Counted from the stretch's first letter, positions 35,489 to 45,074 are shown. The stretch is 64,000 nt of DNA from Actinomycetes bacterium (GCA_021809425.1 JAKBAA010000005.1:1-64000); one strand, 5' to 3'. A program made the numbers and translations. The notes: generated by a model not told the origin, from the letters alone.

Positions 35489-36550
35489 CTATCGTCCGGA
35501 AAGGAGCGTACCTCCGCTTGCGGCGGCACGAGGAAGCTCCTCCCAGAGGTGGCACGCTACCGCCCCTCCGTCCGGCGTCGGGGCCAGGACCGGCACCTCG
35601 GTCCGGCAGCGGTCGCGGGCGAACGGGCAGCGCGTGTGGAAGCGGCAGCCGGCGGGGACGTCCATCGGGCTCGGGATCTCGCCGCGCAACAGGGGCGGCG
35701 GCGAGGAGCGGGCAGGATCGGCGACCGGCGTGGCTGCCACGAGGCCCTGGGTGTAGGGGTGGCGAGGCCGCTCGAACAGCGAGCTGCTGGCACCTCGCTC
35801 GACGACGGCCCCGAGGTACATCACGTACGTCTCGCGGGCCAGGTGGCGGACCACGTTCAGGTCGTGCGCGATGAACAGGTACGAGACGCCGGTGGCGCGC
35901 TGGACCTCCTTCAACAGCTCGAGCACCTGCGCCTGCACGCTGACGTCGAGGGCGGCGACCGGCTCGTCGCAGACGATGAGAGAGGGCGCAGGCGCCAGCG
36001 CCCGGGCCAGCGCGACCCGCTGCTGCTGGCCGCCCGACAGCTCGTGCGGGTAGCGGTGCTCCGCTCCGGCCGGCAGGCCAACCTGGTCGAGGAGCTCCCG
36101 GACCCGCTGCGGACGGGACGCCCTGTCACCGATCCGCTGGATGTCGAGCGGCTCGCGCACGATGCTCCCGACCCGCATGCGGCCGTTCAGGCTCCCGATC
36201 GGGTTCTGGAACACCAGCTGTGCACGCTGGCGGAGCACCCTGAGGGAGCCACGTCCGGCGCTCAGGACCTCGTGGCCCTCGAAGGTGACCGCGCCGCCCG
36301 CGGCCGGCGTGAGCCGGAGGAGGGCTCGACCGAGGGTGCTCTTGCCGGAGCCGGACTCGCCGACCAGGCCGACCGTCACCCCCCGGCCGACGGTCAGCGA
36401 CACCCCGTCGACGGCGCGGACGACCGCGTGCGACCGGGCCCCACGGACACGCACGCGGTAGTTCACGACGAGGTCGGAGACCTCGACGAGCGGCGATGCA
36501 CCGGGCGGGGCGCCGGGAGGGGCGCCGGGAACGGCCCGGGGGGCGCTCAC
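35489..36550 (-). CDS. Oligopeptide/dipeptide-type ABC transporter ATP-binding protein (OppF/DppF)
   Basis: VGLVGESGSGKSTLGRALLRL, HELSGGQQQRVALARALAPAPSLIVCDEPVAALD; GTG start. Confidence 0.92.
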   Translation of the reverse strand: MSAPRAVPGAPPGAPPGASPLVEVSDLVVNYRVRVRGARSHAVVRAVDGVSLTVGRGVTVGLVGESGSGKSTLGRALLRLTPAAGGAVTFEGHEVLSAGRGSLRVLRQRAQLVFQNPIGSLNGRMRVGSIVREPLDIQRIGDRASRPQRVRELLDQVGLPAGAEHRYPHELSGGQQQRVALARALAPAPSLIVCDEPVAALDVSVQAQVLELLKEVQRATGVSYLFIAHDLNVVRHLARETYVMYLGAVVERGASSSLFERPRHPYTQGLVAATPVADPARSSPPPLLRGEIPSPMDVPAGCRFHTRCPFARDRCRTEVPVLAPTPDGGAVACHLWEELPRAAASGGTLLSGR

Positions 36551-37551
36551 TGGCCCACCCGGACGCACGCCACCTCGTGGCCGGCGGCGACGGCGCGCAG
36601 CTCGGGGAGCGCGACCGTGCACTCGGGTGCGGCAAGCGGGCAGCGAGGGGCGAAGGAGCAGCCGGCCGGCAACGTGGCGAGCTGCGGCGGCGCGCCGGGG
36701 ATCGCCGAGAGCACAGTGGTCGTGGGCGAGGCGATGTCGCGTACCGTGCGCAGGAGGGCCTGGGTGTAGGGGTGGGCCGGTGCCGAGAAGAGGTCGGCGG
36801 TCGGTGCCCGCTCGACGATCCGGCCGGCGTACATGACGTCGACCTCGTCGGCCATGCCGGCGACCAGGCCGAGGTCGTGGGAGACCAGCAGGACGCCCAT
36901 CCCGAGCTGGGCCTGGCGCTCGGCGAGGAGCGCCATCACCTGCGCCTGCAGGGTCGTGTCGAGCGCCGTCGTGGGCTCGTCGGCGACGAGCACGTCGGGC
37001 TCGGCCGAGAGGGCGAGCGCCAGCATGATCCGCTGGAGCATGCCGCCCGACATCTCGAAGGGGTACTGGTCGAGGCGGCGAGGGGCGTCGGCGACCCCGA
37101 CGGCACCGAGCAAGTCGCGGGCGCGGGCCCGCGCCGCCGGTCGTGACAGGGCGAGGTTGTGCCGGAGCACCTGCAGGAACTGCTGCCCGATGGTGAGGAC
37201 CGGGTTCATGGCCACCATCGGGTTCTGGAAGACCATGGCGATGCGCCGGCCGCGGAACCGGGCGAGGTCGGCGTCGGAGCAGCTGGCGAGCTCCTCGCCG
37301 CCGATCTGGAGCCGCCCGGCAGCCACCGACGTCCCCGGCGGCGTGAGCCCCAACAGGGCGAGGCCGGTGAGCGTCTTTCCGGAGCCGGACTCGCCGACGA
37401 GAGCGACCGTGCGGTGTCGGTGCACGGTGAGGGACACCCCGCGGACGAGGTCGTGCCCGCCCGTGCGCGGCCCGAGCGTGACGCGCAGGCGCTCCACCGC
37501 GAGGGCGGTCGCTGCGCCGACCGGGGTGGCCGGCTCGGTGACGGCCCTCAC
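36547..37551 (-). CDS. Oligopeptide/dipeptide-type ABC transporter ATP-binding protein (OppD/DppD)
   Basis: GESGSGKTLTGLALLGL, EMSGGMLQRIMLALALSAEPDVLVADEPTTALD; GTG start. Confidence 0.92.
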   Translation of the reverse strand: MRAVTEPATPVGAATALAVERLRVTLGPRTGGHDLVRGVSLTVHRHRTVALVGESGSGKTLTGLALLGLTPPGTSVAAGRLQIGGEELASCSDADLARFRGRRIAMVFQNPMVAMNPVLTIGQQFLQVLRHNLALSRPAARARARDLLGAVGVADAPRRLDQYPFEMSGGMLQRIMLALALSAEPDVLVADEPTTALDTTLQAQVMALLAERQAQLGMGVLLVSHDLGLVAGMADEVDVMYAGRIVERAPTADLFSAPAHPYTQALLRTVRDIASPTTTVLSAIPGAPPQLATLPAGCSFAPRCPLAAPECTVALPELRAVAAGHEVACVRVGQ

Positions 37552-38444
37552 GGCCGGCGCCTCTCGGCCCCGCGGTGGGGGTCGAGGCGGTCCTGCAGCC
37601 CGTCGGCGAGCAGGGTCAGGCAGACGACGAGGACGACGATCACGGCGATCGGGAAGACGATGGGCCCGGCTGCGTAGGCGAGGAAGGCCTGACCCTCGCT
37701 CACCATGGCCCCGAGCGACGGCGCCGGCGGGTGCGTCCCGAGGCCGAGGTAGTTGAGCGAGGCCTCGGCGACGAGCGCCTGGGGTGCGGCGATGGCGAAC
37801 TGGACGACGAGCGGCGCGACGACGAAGGGCAGGACGTGGCGCACCATGATCCGCGGAGCGGAGGCGCCGGCCGCCTTGGCGGCCACCACGTGGTCCGACC
37901 GCGCGGCGAGGAGCGCGATCGACCGGACGAGGCGCGAGAAGACCGGCACCTCGGCCAGACCGATGGCGATGATGACCTGGAGCTCGCCGGTCCCGAGGAG
38001 GAGCACGACGGCGAGCGCGAGGAACACGGCTGGCCACGCCACGAGCAGGTCGAGGATCCTCGTCACGATCGAGTCGATCACCGAGCCGAAGTAGCCCGAC
38101 GGCAGCCCGAGCAGCACGCCGACGACCGCTGCCAGGGCGATCGCGGCGAACCCCGACTCGAGCGAGGGCCGCAGCCCGTAGAGGATCCGGCTGAGCAGGT
38201 CCCGGCCGAGCTGATCGGTGCCGAGAAGGTGGGCGGTCGATGGGCCCTGCAGCCTGCTGCCGATGGCGAGGGCGTCCGGCGACCAGGGGCTCACGACGCC
38301 CGCCAGCACGGCGGCCAGCACGAAGGCGACCAGCCCGCCGCCGCCTACGAGCTCGCGCCACGACAGCCGGCGGACGCCGGCGCGCACGCGGGGAAGCGTG
38401 GCCCGCACTGCCACCGGGGCGGCCGTCACCGGGGAGGCCGTCAC
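37548..38444 (-). CDS. ABC transporter permease (DppC/OppC type)
   Basis: HLLGTDQLGRDLLSRILYGLRPSLESGF. Confidence 0.92.
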   Translation of the reverse strand: MTASPVTAAPVAVRATLPRVRAGVRRLSWRELVGGGGLVAFVLAAVLAGVVSPWSPDALAIGSRLQGPSTAHLLGTDQLGRDLLSRILYGLRPSLESGFAAIALAAVVGVLLGLPSGYFGSVIDSIVTRILDLLVAWPAVFLALAVVLLLGTGELQVIIAIGLAEVPVFSRLVRSIALLAARSDHVVAAKAAGASAPRIMVRHVLPFVVAPLVVQFAIAAPQALVAEASLNYLGLGTHPPAPSLGAMVSEGQAFLAYAAGPIVFPIAVIVVLVVCLTLLADGLQDRLDPHRGAERRRP

Positions 38445-39388
38445 CGTACCTGCACGCGAAGGCGCGGGTTCGCCAGGCCGACGACGAGGTCGACGACGAA
38501 CATGACGAGCAGGAACACCGCTGCGCCGAGGAGGAGCACCCCTTCCACCACCGGGTAGTCGAGGCTCTGGATCGACTGCACCGTCAGGTACCCGATGCCG
38601 GGGTACGAGAACACGGTCTCGGTGATGAGCGCCCCGGCGAGCAGCCGGCCGACCTGGATGCCCATGACGGTGATCGTGGGGATCACGGCGTTGCGCCAGG
38701 CGTTGGCGATCACCGTGCGCCGGGGGAGCCCGAGCGAGCGAGCCGTCAGGACGTACGGCTCCCCCATCGCCTCACCGAGCTCGATACGCACGTAGCGTGC
38801 CAGCACCGCGGCGAACGGGATGGCGAGCGTCACGGCGGGCAGCCACAGGAAGTGGAGCGCCGAGAGCAACGACTGGCCGGGAACGCCTGCGCCTGCAGCG
38901 GGCATCACCCGGAAGTGCACGGCGAACACCAGCACGAGCAGGGTCCCGAGGGCGAACACCGGGACGCTCAGCCCGAGCGCGGCGAAGGCCGAGATGGCCG
39001 TGTCGGCCCAGCTCCCCCGCCGGAGGGCCGCGACGAGCCCGAGCGGCAGCCCGAGCACCAGCCCGAGCACGATCGCCACCACGTCCAGGCGCAACGTGTA
39101 GCCGAAGGCGGTGACGACCGTGCTCGTCACGGGCAGCCCGGTGGTGAAGGACTTCCCGAGGTTCAGGTGCAGCACCTGGGTCGCCCAGATCAGGTACCGA
39201 TGCAGGATCGACGCGTCGAGGCCCAGCTTCTGGCGCTCGACGGCGATCTGGGCTGGCGTGGCGGTCAGCCCGAGCTGCACCTGCGCGGGATCCCCCGGCG
39301 CGTGCTGGATGACGAGGAACACGGCGATCGAGGCCAGGAGCAGCGTGAGGAGCAGCTGACCCGACCGGACGAGCGCAAAGCGCCACAT
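38441..39388 (-). CDS. ABC transporter permease (DppB/OppB type)
   Basis: HAPGDPAQVQLG, GALITETVFSYPGIGYLTVQSIQSLDYPVVEG. Confidence 0.92.
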   Translation of the reverse strand: MWRFALVRSGQLLLTLLLASIAVFLVIQHAPGDPAQVQLGLTATPAQIAVERQKLGLDASILHRYLIWATQVLHLNLGKSFTTGLPVTSTVVTAFGYTLRLDVVAIVLGLVLGLPLGLVAALRRGSWADTAISAFAALGLSVPVFALGTLLVLVFAVHFRVMPAAGAGVPGQSLLSALHFLWLPAVTLAIPFAAVLARYVRIELGEAMGEPYVLTARSLGLPRRTVIANAWRNAVIPTITVMGIQVGRLLAGALITETVFSYPGIGYLTVQSIQSLDYPVVEGVLLLGAAVFLLVMFVVDLVVGLANPRLRVQVR

Positions 39389-39397
39389 GGCGTCAAC

Positions 39398-40180
39398 CTA
39401 TCCCGGCCTGCTTGCCTGCAGCGCCGCTGCCCGCAACGTCTCGGCGAGGCGCTGGACGCCGCGAGCGACGAGGTCGGTGTCCGACGAGCAGGTCGTCACG
39501 AGCGAGCCCTCGCCGATCCAATGGGTCGCCTGCTCCGGCGTCGAGGTGAAGAACCCGAACGGGACGTCGCGCTCGAGGCAGCGGTCGCGGATCGACACGA
39601 ACACCTTCTCGACCTCCGAGTTGGCGCGGTCGTCGGAGTAGCCGAGCGAGATGGCAAGGTCCGCCGGCCCCACCATGATCCCCGAGAGCCCCTGGACCGA
39701 GAGGATCTCGTCGAGGTTGTCGACGGCCAGCGCGGTCTCGACCTGGGCGAGCACCACGACCTCCCCGTTCGCCTCGCGCGCGTAGTCGAGGGCGTCGCCC
39801 CCCGTCGCGCGCCGGCTCGGTCCCCAGCTCCGGCGCCCCTCGGGTGGGTAGCGCGCCGCGTCGACCGCGCGGCGCGCCTCCTCGGCGCTGTTGACCATGG
39901 GCACGATGACCCCCGTCGCCCCCACGTCGAGCGCCTGGCCGATGCGCACCGGGTCGTTGCTCGCGACCCGGACGAGGACCGACAGCTCGGTCGGTCGCAG
40001 GGCGATGACCATCCGCTGCAGCGACTCGACGGAGAGCGCCACGTGCTGGGTGTCGACGAGCACGAAGTCGAGGTCCACGTTGCGCAGCAATTCGCTGACG
40101 GTCACGTCGGAGATCATGTGGGCGGAGCCGATCGCCGGTCGTCGGTTGCGGAGGGCCTCCGGCAGCCTGCTCGAGCGCAT
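39398..40180 (-). CDS. HpcH/HpaI-family aldolase
   Basis: VDLDFVLVDTQHVALSVESLQRMV, GATGVIVPMVNSAEEARRAVDAARYPPEGRRS, GIMVGPADLAISLG. Confidence 0.9.
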   Translation of the reverse strand: MRSSRLPEALRNRRPAIGSAHMISDVTVSELLRNVDLDFVLVDTQHVALSVESLQRMVIALRPTELSVLVRVASNDPVRIGQALDVGATGVIVPMVNSAEEARRAVDAARYPPEGRRSWGPSRRATGGDALDYAREANGEVVVLAQVETALAVDNLDEILSVQGLSGIMVGPADLAISLGYSDDRANSEVEKVFVSIRDRCLERDVPFGFFTSTPEQATHWIGEGSLVTTCSSDTDLVARGVQRLAETLRAAALQASRPG

Positions 40181-40211
40181 CAGGCCGCCCTCCCCATTCC
40201 TGCGGCGGCGC

Positions 40212-41816
40212 TCACGAGAGCGACGCCCCGCCGAGCTGGAGGTTGCCGATCAGGTCGGCGGACTGGCCGCGCACCTTCGACGACCAGGCCCAGGTGTTCG
40301 AGTAGGTGACGATCGAGATGCAGTGGGCGCTGTCGACCACGATGCGGTTCAGGTCCTGGTAGGTCTGGGCGCGCTGCTTCGGGTCCACCTGGCGCTGGCC
40401 CTGGGCGATGAGCGAGAGGACGAAGCTGTCCTGGTACCCCATCGCCTGGGAGTTCCCGGGGATGAAGTTGCCCTGGGTCCCCCAGAAGACGCCCCCGTCG
40501 AGCAGGCACCGGCCGTTGTTCCAGATGAGCACGTCGGTGGCCGGATTGGTGATGTTGCTCAGCCACGACGGGGTGTCGGCCGGCTGGATGTTCAAGGTGA
40601 TCCCGATGCGGGCGAGGTCCGCCTGCCAGATCTCTGCCAAGGTCTGCAAGGGGGGGTAGGCGACCGGCAGCGGGAAGTTCATGGTGAGGCTCCCGACGCT
40701 CGCCGAGTCGAGCAGCGTCTTCGCCGTGTCGAGGTTGAACGGCTGGGCGTGGACGAGGCTCTCCACGTAGCCGGTGGCCGCCGGGGTGTAGAAGGGGGTC
40801 GACACGGGCTTCTCGTAGCCGAAGTAGGCCGCCTGGGAGATCTGCTGGCGGTTCAGCGAATAGGAGAGGGCCTGGCGGACCGCCTTGTCGTTGAAGGGCG
40901 GCTTCGCGCAGTTGACCATTAGGTCCCAGACCCCGGTCTGGACGCGCGAGTGGGTGTACTGCCGGCTGTGGATCGACTTCATGTCGGCGTAGTTCGTCAC
41001 GAGCACGCCGTCGACCAGGCCGGAGCGGAGGTCGGACACGAGGGAGGTCCCTGCAGCGAACGTGTCGAACTGCAGCTGGGAGACGGCCGGGCGCCCCGCC
41101 CAGTAGCCGGGGAACGCCTCGAGGTACGCCCCCTGTGACGGGTCGAATCGCTTCATCGCGTACGGACCCGTGCCGTCGGGCAGGTGGGAGGTGAAGTTGG
41201 GGTCGCTCGGCTTGTCGAAGTTCACGAGGTACCAGTACGACAGGATGTCGAAGGCGTACGGAAGCGGCTCGCTGAACTCCATGACCACTGTCTGGGCATC
41301 GGGCGCCCGGACGGCGGCGACCGGCTTGAACAGCCCGGTCATCTTCTCGACGCCGAGGTCGGTCTTGAGCGCGGGGTCGGTGAGGTAGCCGAACATGCGA
41401 ACGAAGTCGTCGGCGGTGACCCGCTTGCCGCTGTGCCAGGTGAGCTTCGGACGGAGCTTCAACGTCAGCCGCCGGGCATTCGGGGCAAGGGTCCACGACT
41501 CGGCGAGGTCCGCCACGGGCTTTCCCTGGCTGTTCACGTAGAGGAGCCGGGAGAAGATCTGGTTGGCGATGTCCTCCTCGACCGGCTGCTCGTGCCACGG
41601 GTTGAACGTGGCGAACGCTCCGGCCTCGGCATAGCGCAGGATGCTGCTCGCCTTCCCGCGCGTGGTGCTCGCCGACCTGGCGGCGGACGGGAAGGACAGG
41701 CCGCTCGCCCGTCCGACCCCCTTGACGGCAGCAAGCCCTGCGAGCGCGCCGCCGCCTGCCAGCAGCTTGCGGCGGCTGAACGTGACGCCGTCAGCCTGCA
41801 ACGGTGATTCCGGCAT
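40212..41816 (-). CDS. Peptide/nickel-type ABC substrate-binding protein (SBP_bac_5), Tat-like signal
   Basis: SRRKLLAGGGALAGLAA; LAESWTLAPNARRLTLKLRPKLTWHSGKRVTADDFVRMF. Confidence 0.92.
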   Translation of the reverse strand: MPESPLQADGVTFSRRKLLAGGGALAGLAAVKGVGRASGLSFPSAARSASTTRGKASSILRYAEAGAFATFNPWHEQPVEEDIANQIFSRLLYVNSQGKPVADLAESWTLAPNARRLTLKLRPKLTWHSGKRVTADDFVRMFGYLTDPALKTDLGVEKMTGLFKPVAAVRAPDAQTVVMEFSEPLPYAFDILSYWYLVNFDKPSDPNFTSHLPDGTGPYAMKRFDPSQGAYLEAFPGYWAGRPAVSQLQFDTFAAGTSLVSDLRSGLVDGVLVTNYADMKSIHSRQYTHSRVQTGVWDLMVNCAKPPFNDKAVRQALSYSLNRQQISQAAYFGYEKPVSTPFYTPAATGYVESLVHAQPFNLDTAKTLLDSASVGSLTMNFPLPVAYPPLQTLAEIWQADLARIGITLNIQPADTPSWLSNITNPATDVLIWNNGRCLLDGGVFWGTQGNFIPGNSQAMGYQDSFVLSLIAQGQRQVDPKQRAQTYQDLNRIVVDSAHCISIVTYSNTWAWSSKVRGQSADLIGNLQLGGASLS

Positions 41817-42080
41817 AGCCTTCCCTCCTCTGCGAAGCGCCGATCGCGTCAGCGCGGCCTTCCTGCCGGGCATGGTTGACCGTGGCGGTCTGACGGGTCT
41901 GCTCCGCGCCGACCACCGCGTCGCTCACGGGCAGGAAGGGGCCGGAGCCGAGGCCGATCCCCCGTGCGCTCCGTTCCCTCCCGCCGGTGCACGACCGGCA
42001 ACGGGAGCCGGCGTGAGCGGGGGCTCCCCATGCCCGTCTCGCCACGCCTGCATCGTAACCCGAGCGCTGCAGGATGTCCA

Positions 42081-42098
42081 ACATGGGATGACCCATGT
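42081..42098. promoter_or_regulatory. Inverted repeat ACATGGG-ATGA-CCCATGT
   Basis: Perfect 7-bp arms, 4-bp spacer, in the long intergenic region 5' of the SBP operon. Confidence 0.35.
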
Positions 42099-42498
42099 CA
42101 TACGTGCCGCTGCGCAGCACCCGTCGGGGCATAGGCGTCGGTACCCCCGCCAGTATCATTGCACCTGTCACCGGGCGGGCAGGCGCACGAGGGACAGCCC
42201 GTGCGGTGCCGTGAGCGACGGGACGCCGGGGGGCGGGGGGCGGGGTGGGGGTGGGGCGGGGGCGACGGGACGCGCTCGCCGCGGGCGGGCATCCACCGTC
42301 CGGTTGCCCGCTCGGCGCCGAGGTGCCGCCTGCGCGGCCCCCTCGGCCGTCCGCTGGCCAGGTGCCAGCCGGTAGCAGCGACACCCCCACGCCACGGCGC
42401 AGGCGCGTACGCCCGGCGGGTTGGAGGTGCCCTCTTCAGGGTGCCGTGGTCGAGCAGCTGGTGAGGGCGCCGCCTGCAAACCGCGGCCCCGCGAGCAG

Positions 42499-42521
42499 GC
42501 CCCAGGCCGTCGACCTGGGGC
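42499..42521 (-). terminator. Hairpin immediately 3' of tRNA-Gly
   Basis: GCCCCAGG-CCGTCGA-CCTGGGGC perfect 8-bp stem; no clear U tract. Confidence 0.4.
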
Positions 42522-42526
42522 TCTTG

Positions 42527-42602
42527 TGGAGCGGACGACGGGACTCGAACCCGCGACCCTCACCTTGGCAAGGTGATGCTCTACCAACTGAGCCACGTCC
42601 GC
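42527..42602 (-). tRNA. tRNA-Gly (anticodon GCC), CCA encoded
   Basis: GCGGACGTGGCTCAGTTGGTAGAGCATCACCTTGCCAAGGTGAGGGTCGCGGGTTCGAGTCCCGTCGTCCGCTCCA; cloverleaf arms readable. Confidence 0.96.
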
Positions 42603-42659
42603 GTTGCGCAGGTCATCCTACCAACTTCGCGTCGCCCACGTCCGCGTGGGTCGGGAGAG

Positions 42660-43097
42660 TCAGCGGCCGCTGTGGCCGAACCCGCCGTCGCCGCGCTCGC
42701 TGGCCGGCAGGGTAGCGACGGCGAGGAAGGCCGCCTGGGCAACGGCGACCACGACGAGCTGGGCGATCCGGTCGCCGCGCTCCACCTGGTAGGCCTCGTG
42801 CGGGTCGGTGTTGACGAGCAGGACCTGCAGCTCCCCGCGGTACCCGGCGTCGACGAGGCCGGGGGCGTTCAGGCAGGTCACGCCGTGCCGCGCCGCCAGC
42901 CCGCTGCGGGGCAGCACGAGCCCGGCGTACCCGTCCGGCAACGCCAGGGCCACCCCGGTCGGCACGAGCGCCCGGCCGCCCCCCGGCTCGAGGCGCACGG
43001 CGGCGCGTGCCCGAAGGTCGGCACCGGCGTCGCCCGGTCGGGCATAGGACGGCGGGTCGAGGCCGGGGTCGAGCCGGCAGAGCGGGACCTCGAGCAC
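42660..43097 (-). CDS. dut: dUTP diphosphatase
   Basis: PGDAGADLRA, VLPRSGLAARHGVTCLNAPGLVDAGYRGELQV, RGDRIAQLVV, GDGGFGHSG. Confidence 0.96.
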   Translation of the reverse strand: MLEVPLCRLDPGLDPPSYARPGDAGADLRARAAVRLEPGGGRALVPTGVALALPDGYAGLVLPRSGLAARHGVTCLNAPGLVDAGYRGELQVLLVNTDPHEAYQVERGDRIAQLVVVAVAQAAFLAVATLPASERGDGGFGHSGR

Positions 43098-43155
43098 CGG
43101 CGGAGGCTAGCCCGGGGGGGCGCCAACTCGCGGCGGGCGGCCGGCGGCCATTACC

Positions 43156-43749
43156 ATGCTGCGGATGCTCGTCTGGATGGACCTCGAGATGACCGGGCTC
43201 GACCCGACCCGGCACGTCATCGTCGAGATTGCCACGCTCGTCACGACCGACGACCTCGAGATCGTGGCCGAGGGGCCGGACCTCGTGGTGCAGGCGGCCG
43301 ACGACCAGCTGGCCGAGATGGACGACGTGGTGCGCGTGATGCACACGACGTCGGGGCTGCTCGAGGCGATCAAGGCCTCGACGGTGACGCTCGAGGCGGC
43401 CGGTGAGGCGACGTTGGCCTTCCTGCGCCAGCACGTTCCCGAGGCCAAGCGGGTGCCGCTCTGCGGCAACTCCATCGGTGTCGACCGGCGCTTCCTCCGT
43501 CACCAGCTGCCGGCGATCGACGAGCACCTGCACTACCGCACCATCGACGTGTCGACGGTGAAGGAGCTGTGCAAGCGGTGGGCACCGGCCGTCTACGGCA
43601 GGGCGCCAAAGAAGGCAGGTGCGCATCGGGCGCTGGACGACATCCGCGAGAGCGTCGCCGAGCTCGCCTACTACCGCGATCGCCTGTTCCGCCTTCCCGG
43701 TGACGAGCGCATGTCGGCGGCCGGCGAAGCCGGCTCGCCTGCGCCGTAA
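43156..43749 (+). CDS. orn: Oligoribonuclease
   Basis: LVWMDLEMTGLDPTRHVIVEIATLVTT, PLCGNSIGVDRRFLRHQLPAIDEHLHYRTIDVSTVKELCKRW, HRALDDIRES. Confidence 0.96.
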   Translation: MLRMLVWMDLEMTGLDPTRHVIVEIATLVTTDDLEIVAEGPDLVVQAADDQLAEMDDVVRVMHTTSGLLEAIKASTVTLEAAGEATLAFLRQHVPEAKRVPLCGNSIGVDRRFLRHQLPAIDEHLHYRTIDVSTVKELCKRWAPAVYGRAPKKAGAHRALDDIRESVAELAYYRDRLFRLPGDERMSAAGEAGSPAP

Positions 43750-43858
43750 CCGCCGGCTCCGCGGGCGGGGTCGCCCGTCGGCCCCACCGACCGGGTGCTT
43801 GGTCGCCCCTCCGGTCGGGTCGCCTTCCCGCCGCCCCAAGGGGTCGCCCGGAGCCCGA

Positions 43859-44878
43859 TCAGCTGCGGTCGGGGCGCTGGGTGCCCGCCGGCGCCACCCG
43901 CACGACGAGCCGGCCGCGGACGCGGCCGTCGAGCACCTGCGGCGCCCGGTCGATCACGTCGGCCAGGTCGATCTCCTCGGCGACGCCGCCGACGAGACCG
44001 GCCGGCAGCTCGGCGCGAAGGCGTGCCCAGGCCGCCGCGCGGACGGTCGGGTCGGGCCAGACGGCGTTGATCCCCATCAGCGTGACCCCGCGGAGGATGA
44101 ACGGGTAGACGGTGGTGTGCAGGTCGGACCCGCCGGCCAACCCGCAGGCGGCGACCGCGCCGCCGGCACGCACCGCGGTGAGCACACGGGCGAGGAGCGG
44201 GCCGCCCGCCACGTCGACGGCCGCAGCGAACCGCTCCCGCCCGAGCGGCCGGTCCGGGCCGGCGAGGAGGTCGGCACGGGCGACCACCTCGTCGGCGCCC
44301 AGCCGACGAAGGTAGGCGGCCTCCTCGGGGCGACCGGTGCCGGCGACGACGTGGGCCCCGCGCGCTGCCAGCAGGGCGACCGCGAAGGAGCCCACGCCGC
44401 CCGCCGCTCCGGTGACGAGGACGGGCGGCTCGTGGCCGTCGAGGGCGCCGAGACGCTCGAGGCCGAGCACGCACAGCATCGCCGTGAACCCGGCCATGCC
44501 GACGGTGATCGCCCACCGGGCCTCCTCCGCCGAGGCGAGCGGGACGCACCAGCCGGCCTGCACGCGCGCCCGCTCGGCGAAGCCCCCGTCGTGGTCCTCG
44601 CCGAGGCCGCAACCGGTGACGACGACGTAGCTGCCCACTGCCGGACCGCCGGGCGGCGACTCCACGACACGCCCGGCAAGGTCGATGCCGGCGACGAGGG
44701 GGAACCGCCGGACCACCGGCGACCGGCCGGTGACGGCGAGGGCGTCCTTGTAGTTGAGGCTGGCCCAGGCCACCTCGACCGTGACGTCGCCGTCGCCGAG
44801 CTCGTCCTCGGCCCGCCCCACCAGGCGGGCCGGAGTGCCGTCCGGCTCGGCGGCGAGCAGCGCCCGGAACCTCGTCAC
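43859..44878 (-). CDS. AcuI/YhdH-family quinone oxidoreductase (acrylyl-CoA reductase-like)
   Basis: SLNYKDALAVTGRSPVVRRFPLVAGIDLAG, VLVTGAAGGVGSFAVALL, DLHTTVYPFILRGVTLMGINAV. Confidence 0.9.
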   Translation of the reverse strand: MTRFRALLAAEPDGTPARLVGRAEDELGDGDVTVEVAWASLNYKDALAVTGRSPVVRRFPLVAGIDLAGRVVESPPGGPAVGSYVVVTGCGLGEDHDGGFAERARVQAGWCVPLASAEEARWAITVGMAGFTAMLCVLGLERLGALDGHEPPVLVTGAAGGVGSFAVALLAARGAHVVAGTGRPEEAAYLRRLGADEVVARADLLAGPDRPLGRERFAAAVDVAGGPLLARVLTAVRAGGAVAACGLAGGSDLHTTVYPFILRGVTLMGINAVWPDPTVRAAAWARLRAELPAGLVGGVAEEIDLADVIDRAPQVLDGRVRGRLVVRVAPAGTQRPDRS

Positions 44879-44947
44879 GGCCGGCAACCGGCAGGATGGG
44901 CCGCAGAGGGAGCGGGGCACGGGGCGGGCGGCATCACCTCGTCCTAC

Positions 44948-45040
44948 CACGGCGTGCCCGCAGGGGCACGCCCGGTGTCACGGCGTGCCCGCAGGGGCAC
45001 GCCCGGTGTCACGGCGTGCCCGCAGGGGCACGCCCGGTGT
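44948..45040. repeat. Three perfect tandem 31-bp repeats, each a 9-bp-stem hairpin
   Basis: CACGGCGTGCCCGCAGGGGCACGCCCGGTGT x3; GGCGTGCCC-GCAG-GGGCACGCC hairpin in each. Confidence 0.95.
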
Positions 45041-45074
45041 CACGGCCGTCGGCTGGGTTGGGCATGATCTGGGG

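Noticed and set aside
42527-42602. tRNA-Gly as attachment site of an integrated mobile island
   Set aside because: No integrase, direct repeat of the tRNA 3' end or phage genes seen on either side.
44948-45040. Possible CRISPR array
   Set aside because: Repeats are contiguous with no spacers and there are no cas genes in the window.
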